20,669 nucleotides of DNA from Clostridia bacterium. Lineage in GTDB: Bacteria; Bacillota; Clostridia; Christensenellales; DTU072. Positions 16,094 to 20,669 of the stretch are shown piece by piece (position 1 is the stretch's first letter; each line of letters starts with the position of its first letter). The stretch lies in contig JAQVTZ010000009.1 of the NCBI GenBank assembly GCA_028699795.1, forward strand, positions 1 through 20,669, written 5' to 3'. The position numbers and the translations under genes were made by a program. Below the pieces are notes generated by a model that ran no database searches, was not told where the DNA came from, and worked only from the letters and a program-made list of their open reading frames with translations.

Positions 16094-19000
16094 TTATTTG
16101 CCGGCGTCGTCGTCGAATTCGCTTTGGAGCAATGCTTCGACATCGTTTAGCTTAGTTTCGGACGAATCGAAATTGATTTCGGTGTCCTCGTCGTCTTCAT
16201 CGAAAATGCTGTCTATAAATTCGACTGCGTTGGGGGTCGAACCGTCGCCCGTCCCTTCGGTAAGTTCTTTAAACAGCCCGCCTATCTCTTCGTCTTGCGC
16301 GTCGTCGAACAGGGATAATCCTTCTTCTTCGCCTTTCATGAAGTCCAGACTGATTTCTTTGATTTCGTCACGGTGGGCGATATCGAAGTCTCTGTCTTCG
16401 TCGTAACCCTCGCCGATATCGATATCTTCACTCCCGTTATTAAGAAGTTTCATATCTAAACACAGCGATTGCATCTCTTTTTTAAGTACCTTGAACGCTT
16501 CTGGCAAGCCGGGCTCTGCCGTAATGTTGGACTTCATGATGCTGTCGAATATTTTTTGTCTGCCGATAACATCGTCCGACTTAACAGTAAGAATTTCTTG
16601 CAGAATATTCGCCGCGCCGTAAGCCTCGAGCGCCCAAACTTCCATTTCGCCGAACCTTTGTCCGCCGAATTGCGCCTTGCCGCCTAAAGGTTGCTGGGTC
16701 ACCAGCGAATACGGTCCCACCGAACGGGCATGGATTTTGTCGTCTACCAAGTGCACGAGTTTGAGCATGTACATGTAGCCTACGGTAACGGGATTCTCGA
16801 ACGGTTCGCCCGTACGGCCATCATATAAGCGCACCTTGCCGTTGGCGGGCAAATGATTGCTTTCGAGCATTTCTTTGATGTCGTTCTCGGTTGCTCCGTC
16901 AAAAACGGGTGTCGCTACCTTAAGCCCCAACATAGAGGCCACAAGACCCAAGTGAACTTCCAAAACCTGACCGATATTCATACGGCTGGGAACGCCCAAA
17001 GGATTAAGAACAATCTGCAACGGAGTGCCGTCTTCCATAAAAGGCATATCTTCTACGGGCAACACTCTGGAAATAACGCCCTTGTTGCCATGTCGTCCCG
17101 CCATCTTGTCGCCTACGCTTATCTTGCGTTTTTGGGCAATATAGACTCGCACCAGTTTGTTGACACCGGGCGAAAGCTCGTCTTTATTTTCTCTGGTAAA
17201 TATTTTGACATCGACGACCGTGCCGCCCTCACCGTTGGGAACTTTAAGGGAGACATCGCGGACTTCCCGCGCCTTTTCGCCGAAAATTGCGCGAAGCAGT
17301 CTTTCTTCGGGGGTAAGCTCGGTTTCGCCTTTGGGCGTAACCTTCCCTACCAAATAATCGCCGCTGCGCACTTCGGCGCCTATCATAACAATGCCGTTTT
17401 CGTCCAAATTCTTTAGGACATCGTCTCCGACATTGGGGATATCACGCGTAATCTGTTCTTCACCCAACTTCGTGTCACGGCTCTCAAGTTCGTATTCTTC
17501 GATATGAATACTCGTAAAGACATCATGCTTGACCAATTCTTCGGAGATTAAGATAGCATCTTCGTAATTATAGCCTTCCCATGTCATAAATCCAATGAGA
17601 ATGTTGCGGCCGAGCGCAAGCTCTCCGTTTTGGGTACTGGGTCCGTCGGCAAGAATTTCACCCGCTTGTACTTGTTGCCCTACGGATACAGTCGCCTTTT
17701 GGTTGATGCAAGTACCTTGGTTGCTGCGGCGGAATTTTTGCAACTCGTAGCTGTCTGTTTCGCCATCATCGCGGACAACTGCAATACGGTCGGAAGAAAC
17801 ATAGCTTACCACACCAGTATTTTTGGCAAGCACGCATACCCCGCTGTCTACAGCGACTTTGTGTTCCATACCCGTGCCGACAATAGGCGCCTCGGGGTGA
17901 ATAAGAGGAACAGCCTGACGCTGCATGTTGGAGCCCATCAAGGCGCGGTTGGCGTCATCGTTTTCTAAAAACGGAATCAATGAAGTTGCAATGGATACCA
18001 ACTGTTGAGGGGAAACATCCATATACTCTACTTTGGAGGATGCGTATTCCCTTATAAGATCGCGGTAACGGCCTGTAACACGGGAGTTCACAAAACGCCC
18101 CTCTTCGTCCAGCGGCTCATTGGCTTGCGCGATAATATATCTGTCCTCTTCGTCGGCTGCAAGATAATGTACTTCTGTGGTGACAATACCCGTTGCTTTG
18201 TCGACCTTGCGGTAAGGCGCTTCGATAAAGCCGTATTCATTAATCTTAGCAAAAGAGCTTAAAGAAGTGATTAAGCCGATGTTTTGTCCTTCGGGAGTCT
18301 CGATGGGGCACATTCTGCCGTAATGCGAAAAGTGAACATCGCGTACTTCGAAGCCCGCTCTTTCTCTATTAAGACCACCGGGGCCCAAGGCGGATAGCTT
18401 CCTTTTGTGGGTAAGCTCGGCAATCGGGTTGGGTTGGTCCATAAACTGCGAAAGCTGAGAACTGCCGAAGAACTCCCTTATCGCGCTGGATACCGGTCTA
18501 ATATTGATTAGAGATTGTGGCGTAACTTCGTTGGGGTCTTGCGCGATACTCATGCGCTCCCGAATGACACGCTCGAGCCTTGCAATCCCAATACGGAACT
18601 GGTTTTGCAACAATTCTCCCACCGACCTTACACGACGGTTTGCCAAGTGGTCGATATTGTCTGGCGAAGTAAATCCGAATCTCATGTTAATGTTGAAAGA
18701 AATCGCCGCCACGATATCGTCTACGGAGATATGCTTTAGCACCAACTCGTCCACTCTTGCGGCAATCGCTGTTTTGAGCCCTTCCATATCGTCTTTATAT
18801 GCGTCCAGCAAAGGCTTAAGATTGGGATAATACACCTTTTCTAATATCCCCAACTCTTTGGGGTCGCAATCAATATAAAAAGCAAGATCGACCGTATGAT
18901 TGCTGATAACCTTACATTCTTTGTCTTCACCGACGACTACATAAACTTCGTTAATCCCGAGGTTCTGTATTTGTGTCGCGTTTTCGATAGTAAAAGTTTC

Positions 19001-19930
19001 GCCCTTATCCAAAAGGATTTCGCCTTCGTGAATCACGGCGCGCGAAGCGGTAAGCCCTTCGACTCTGTTAGCAAGCGAGAGCTGTTTGTTAAATTTATAA
19101 CGGCCTACGCGTGAAAGGTCATAACGCCTGGAGTCAAAGAATATATTATGCAAATGCGCCTCGACACCGCTCTGTGTCGGGACTTCACCGGGTTTAAGCC
19201 TGCGATAAACTTCTATTTTTGCCAATTCGGTCGTTTGAATATCGCCGTCTTTTTGGGCGGTCTGCATAATTACTTCGTCGTCAGCAAAAAGCTCTTTTAT
19301 CATTTCGTCGGAACCGAAGCCCAACGCGCGCAAAAGCATAGTAGCAGTTACTTTACGGGTACGGTCTACACGCACCGAAAGAGCGCCTGCGGCATCCTGT
19401 TCGAATTCGAGCCACGCGCCTCTGGAGGGAATCACCGTGGTATCGAAGCGTGTTGAAGTACCATGGTCTGTCGCGCCTTTTACCGTGTACACACCAGGGC
19501 TGCGAACCAATTGGCTCACAACGACTCTCTCGGCGCCATTGATAATAAAAGTTCCGTTTTCGGTCATGCGGGGGAAGTCGCCCATAAAGACAACCTGTTC
19601 CAGCATTTTGCCTGTTTCTTTGGCGGTCAGTCTAATCTTGACGCGCAACGGCATGGTGTAAGTAGCATCTCTATCTTTACATTCTTTCACAGAATATTTG
19701 CATTCGCCATCGAGATAATGCTCTAAAAACTCGAGTTCCAGCTTGCCGCTGTAGTCGGTTATTGGAGAAAAATCATCAAAGACTTCTCGAATTCCCTGTT
19801 TCAGAAAAATGTCGTAAGATTTTTTTTGAACCTCAATAAGATAGGGAACCTCGAGTATGTCTTTTATTTTGCTAAAAGACCATCTCTCGACATTCCCGCG
19901 CTTGATCTTGTGGATTCTTTGAGACATCAT
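16094..19930 (-). CDS. rpoB: RNA polymerase beta subunit with long acidic C-terminal tail
   Basis: 1278 aa, about 85 longer than Bacillus subtilis RpoB. It forms the catalytic core with beta'. The rifampicin region is clear at about 490-515: FGSSQLSQFMDQ, then PNPIAELTHKRKLSALG. Most contact residues are kept (equivalents of Gln513, Asp516, His526 as His508, Ser531 as Ser513). Lys511 stands at the place of E. coli Arg529 and Pro500 at the place of Asn518. The conserved GFEVRDVHFSHYGR and KMAGRHGNKGV blocks are intact. After MQSLCLDMKLL (ending at 1163) comes a tail of about 115 residues with 41 Asp/Glu and 7 Lys/Arg. AAAGGAG lies 5 nt before the first ATG; a second ATG follows at once. Unlike in many bacteria, no rplJ-rplL lies directly upstream. 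Confidence 0.99.
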   Translation of the reverse strand: MMSQRIHKIKRGNVERWSFSKIKDILEVPYLIEVQKKSYDIFLKQGIREVFDDFSPITDYSGKLELEFLEHYLDGECKYSVKECKDRDATYTMPLRVKIRLTAKETGKMLEQVVFMGDFPRMTENGTFIINGAERVVVSQLVRSPGVYTVKGATDHGTSTRFDTTVIPSRGAWLEFEQDAAGALSVRVDRTRKVTATMLLRALGFGSDEMIKELFADDEVIMQTAQKDGDIQTTELAKIEVYRRLKPGEVPTQSGVEAHLHNIFFDSRRYDLSRVGRYKFNKQLSLANRVEGLTASRAVIHEGEILLDKGETFTIENATQIQNLGINEVYVVVGEDKECKVISNHTVDLAFYIDCDPKELGILEKVYYPNLKPLLDAYKDDMEGLKTAIAARVDELVLKHISVDDIVAAISFNINMRFGFTSPDNIDHLANRRVRSVGELLQNQFRIGIARLERVIRERMSIAQDPNEVTPQSLINIRPVSSAIREFFGSSQLSQFMDQPNPIAELTHKRKLSALGPGGLNRERAGFEVRDVHFSHYGRMCPIETPEGQNIGLITSLSSFAKINEYGFIEAPYRKVDKATGIVTTEVHYLAADEEDRYIIAQANEPLDEEGRFVNSRVTGRYRDLIREYASSKVEYMDVSPQQLVSIATSLIPFLENDDANRALMGSNMQRQAVPLIHPEAPIVGTGMEHKVAVDSGVCVLAKNTGVVSYVSSDRIAVVRDDGETDSYELQKFRRSNQGTCINQKATVSVGQQVQAGEILADGPSTQNGELALGRNILIGFMTWEGYNYEDAILISEELVKHDVFTSIHIEEYELESRDTKLGEEQITRDIPNVGDDVLKNLDENGIVMIGAEVRSGDYLVGKVTPKGETELTPEERLLRAIFGEKAREVRDVSLKVPNGEGGTVVDVKIFTRENKDELSPGVNKLVRVYIAQKRKISVGDKMAGRHGNKGVISRVLPVEDMPFMEDGTPLQIVLNPLGVPSRMNIGQVLEVHLGLVASMLGLKVATPVFDGATENDIKEMLESNHLPANGKVRLYDGRTGEPFENPVTVGYMYMLKLVHLVDDKIHARSVGPYSLVTQQPLGGKAQFGGQRFGEMEVWALEAYGAANILQEILTVKSDDVIGRQKIFDSIMKSNITAEPGLPEAFKVLKKEMQSLCLDMKLLNNGSEDIDIGEGYDEDRDFDIAHRDEIKEISLDFMKGEEEGLSLFDDAQDEEIGGLFKELTEGTGDGSTPNAVEFIDSIFDEDDEDTEINFDSSETKLNDVEALLQSEFDDDAGK

Positions 19931-20007
19931 GTTCGCTCCTTTGAAAATGTATTGGGAAACCTCACGGTTATTTCGCCCCGTTTTCGAGTTTAAACAGGTA
20001 AAAACGA

Positions 20008-20055
20008 TATGCGCCCTTACCCCGAAAACCCTTTGTTTCCGAGGCCGAGGGCATA
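20008..20055 (-). promoter_or_regulatory. Structured leader hairpin of the rpoB transcript
   Basis: In the expected rpoB 5' leader (about 145 nt) a long hairpin can be drawn. The outer stem TATGCCCT pairs with AGGGCGCATA (8 bp, 2-nt CG bulge on the right arm). The inner stem CCTCGGAAAC pairs with GTTTTCGGGG (10 bp, two G-T wobbles) around an AAAGG loop. A smaller hairpin, CGTTTT with AAAACG, lies between it and the gene (about 19979-20006). No T-run follows, so this is not a terminator. The structure may regulate rpoB translation or stability. It does not match any leader class I can name. Confidence 0.55.
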
Positions 20056-20082
20056 CTTACCAGCATAATAATCGATTTTATC

Positions 20083-20111
20083 ATTATAGCAACAATAAAA
20101 AACGGCGTCAA
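20083..20111 (-). promoter_or_regulatory. Sigma-70-type promoter of rpoB
   Basis: Minus strand: TTGACG (20106-20111, five of six matches), a 17-bp spacer and TATAAT (20083-20088). Just upstream is an A-tract (nine A on the minus strand, 20126-20134) in the position of an UP element. The expected start is near 20076. The rpoB start codon is about 145 nt further on. Confidence 0.88.
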
Positions 20112-20204
20112 GCAAAATGATATCCTTTTTTTTTGGTTTTATAAGTATATTTTTGCAAAAATAGACTATAAATACAGATTTCCCCAAATAAGCGATTGTA
20201 ACGC

Positions 20205-20246
20205 TATATAATCTATCCATATTTGTAATTTGTACCTTGTAATTTG
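20205..20246 (+). repeat. Direct repeat copy 1 (42 bp)
   Basis: The 42-bp unit, from TATATAATCTATCCAT to its final TTGTAATTTG, recurs at 20545-20586 with one mismatch (C at 20235 against A at 20575). The 3' half is an AT-rich run of TTGTAATT units. It abuts the MITE-like element on its right. Confidence 0.9.
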
Positions 20247-20462
20247 GGCACCTCTATTTAGCCCCCGCTTGTCATTTTGTGTTTGCAGCATATAGTAATT
20301 GCCAAACCCAAAATGCAAGGCTGTTCGGTAATTTTGGCGCCTTTTCGGCATAAAACCGCCTAATTTCCTCGACAATAACGCTGCTATTGCCTTCGTCAAA
20401 ACGGCATTTTTCTACTCGAAAATCCATCCAAAATTCCTCGAAGGTGCTAAATAGAGGTTCCC
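20246..20462. mobile_element. MITE-like element with terminal inverted repeats and possible 5-bp target duplication
   Basis: A 217-bp segment begins GGGCACCTCTATTTAGC (20246-20262) and ends GCTAAATAGAGGTTCCC (20446-20462). These are inverted repeats matching at 16 of 17 positions, with weaker similarity inward to about 34 bp (ATTTTG on both arms). AATTT flanks both ends (20241-20245 and 20463-20467) and may be a target-site duplication, although AATTT is common in the surrounding repeats. No credible transposase is encoded, so it would be non-autonomous. It is visibly less AT-rich than its flanks. Confidence 0.65.
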
Positions 20463-20488
20463 AATTTGTACATTGTAATTTGTAATTT
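20463..20488 (+). repeat. Partial repeat copy flanking the MITE-like element
   Basis: These 26 bp (AATTTGTACATTGTAATTTG plus six more bases) are identical to 20567-20592 inside and just after repeat copy 2. They look like the right-hand continuation of a repeat unit interrupted by the element at 20246-20462. Confidence 0.8.
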
Positions 20489-20515
20489 ATTTTGTCAAAC
20501 TCAATCGGTAACGCT

Positions 20516-20545
20516 ATCGCTCTAGATTATTATAAATCTAGCGAT
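20516..20545. repeat. Imperfect palindrome inside the repeat region
   Basis: CTAGATT and AATCTAG form a 7-bp stem around ATTATA, extended by ATCG and CGAT after a 2-nt CT bulge. Repeat copy 1 lacks this block: GTAACGC runs directly into TATATAATC there, while here the two are separated by about 30 bp of palindrome. It may be a small insertion or the foot of a second element. Confidence 0.6.
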
Positions 20546-20586
20546 ATATAATCTATCCATATTTGTAATTTGTACATTGTAATTTG
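20545..20586 (+). repeat. Direct repeat copy 2 (42 bp)
   Basis: Matches 20205-20246 at 41 of 42 positions and lies exactly 340 bp from it. It continues for six further bases (TAATTT) that also match the partial copy at 20463-20488. It ends about 10 nt before the 3' end of the clipped gene on the right. Confidence 0.9.
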
Positions 20587-20601
20587 TAATTTGAGTCATG
20601 C

Positions 20602-20669
20602 TTAAAAATAACTCTTTATCTTTTTTTCCCATTGCTCGATTGCGTGAAGGTCGTAGGTTTCGGGAATGG
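20602..20669 (-). CDS. 3' end of an unidentified gene, clipped by the window edge
   Basis: On the minus strand an open frame enters from the right edge, reads IPETYDLHAIEQW and then EKKIKSYF, and stops at TAA (20602-20604). The 21 residues look like genuine protein (amphipathic, charged end) and the stop is followed at once by AT-rich repeats, so this is probably the C-terminus of a real gene upstream of the rpoB promoter. I do not recognise the family. It is not the end of ribosomal protein L7/L12, which normally precedes rpoB. No clear terminator follows. Confidence 0.6.
   Translation of the reverse strand, partial: IPETYDLHAIEQWEKKIKSYF

Noticed and set aside
20166..20399. A 77-codon minus-strand frame (and a 67-codon frame at 20017-20220) upstream of rpoB
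   Set aside because: They run through the MITE-like element, the repeats, the promoter and the leader hairpin, have no ribosome sites, and show repeat-derived sequence.
20205..20592. CRISPR-like array from the repeated 42-bp unit
   Set aside because: There are only two full copies at 340-bp spacing, the repeats are low-complexity, and there are no regular spacers or cas genes.
19931..20669. Search for rplJ or rplL upstream of rpoB
   Set aside because: No frame in this region encodes L10 or L7/L12. The clipped gene at the edge does not end like L7/L12.

Overview
This window is a core-genome segment of an anaerobic, Gram-positive-type bacterium, most likely an uncultured member of the Clostridia. 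Four things point there: a short beta' subunit (1197 aa, as in Bacillus and Clostridium), an L7Ae-type protein encoded just before rpsL, a Na+-pumping biotin-dependent decarboxylase, and AT-rich intergenic DNA with strong TTGACA/TATAAT promoters and AGGAGG-type ribosome sites. No species can be named from the sequence alone.

Layout, left to right. At 1-2087 (+ strand) is the 3' part of a membrane decarboxylase operon: the tail of a carboxyltransferase alpha subunit, a gamma (OadG-type) subunit, a separate biotin carrier protein and the Na+-translocating beta subunit (OadB). It ends in a hairpin terminator at 2114-2150. Everything from about 2150 to the right edge reads on the minus strand. 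From right to left these are: a clipped gene of unknown function (20602-20669), an AT-rich intergenic region with repeats and a MITE-like element (about 20200-20590), the rpoB promoter and a structured leader, rpoB, rpoC, metK, recD2, a comF-family gene, tsaD, then a fresh near-perfect promoter followed by an L7Ae-family gene, rpsL, rpsG and fusA, and finally tuf with its own promoter and terminator.

The minus-strand block is thus the familiar rpoBC and str (rpsL-rpsG-fusA-tuf) clusters, but a four-gene cassette (metK-recD2-comF-tsaD) sits between rpoC and the L7Ae/str genes. The cassette genes are tightly packed: metK/recD2 overlap by 4 nt, recD2/comF by 43 nt, and comF/tsaD are 10 nt apart. 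They are therefore probably co-transcribed with rpoBC. They link housekeeping transcription to SAM supply, DNA repair, an orphan competence-type phosphoribosyltransferase and tRNA t6A modification. Three promoters can be read by eye (rpoB, L7Ae/str and tuf), all with a 17-bp spacer.

I found no CRISPR array, toxin-antitoxin module, phage gene, defence island, tRNA or rRNA, and I do not think the window contains a new multi-gene system. The items most worth a second look are: the natural Arg in S12 at the streptomycin-resistance position; the rifampicin-region substitutions in RpoB; the gene order; the long acidic RpoB tail; the structured rpoB leader with no rplJ/rplL directly upstream; and the MITE-like element with its nested repeats.
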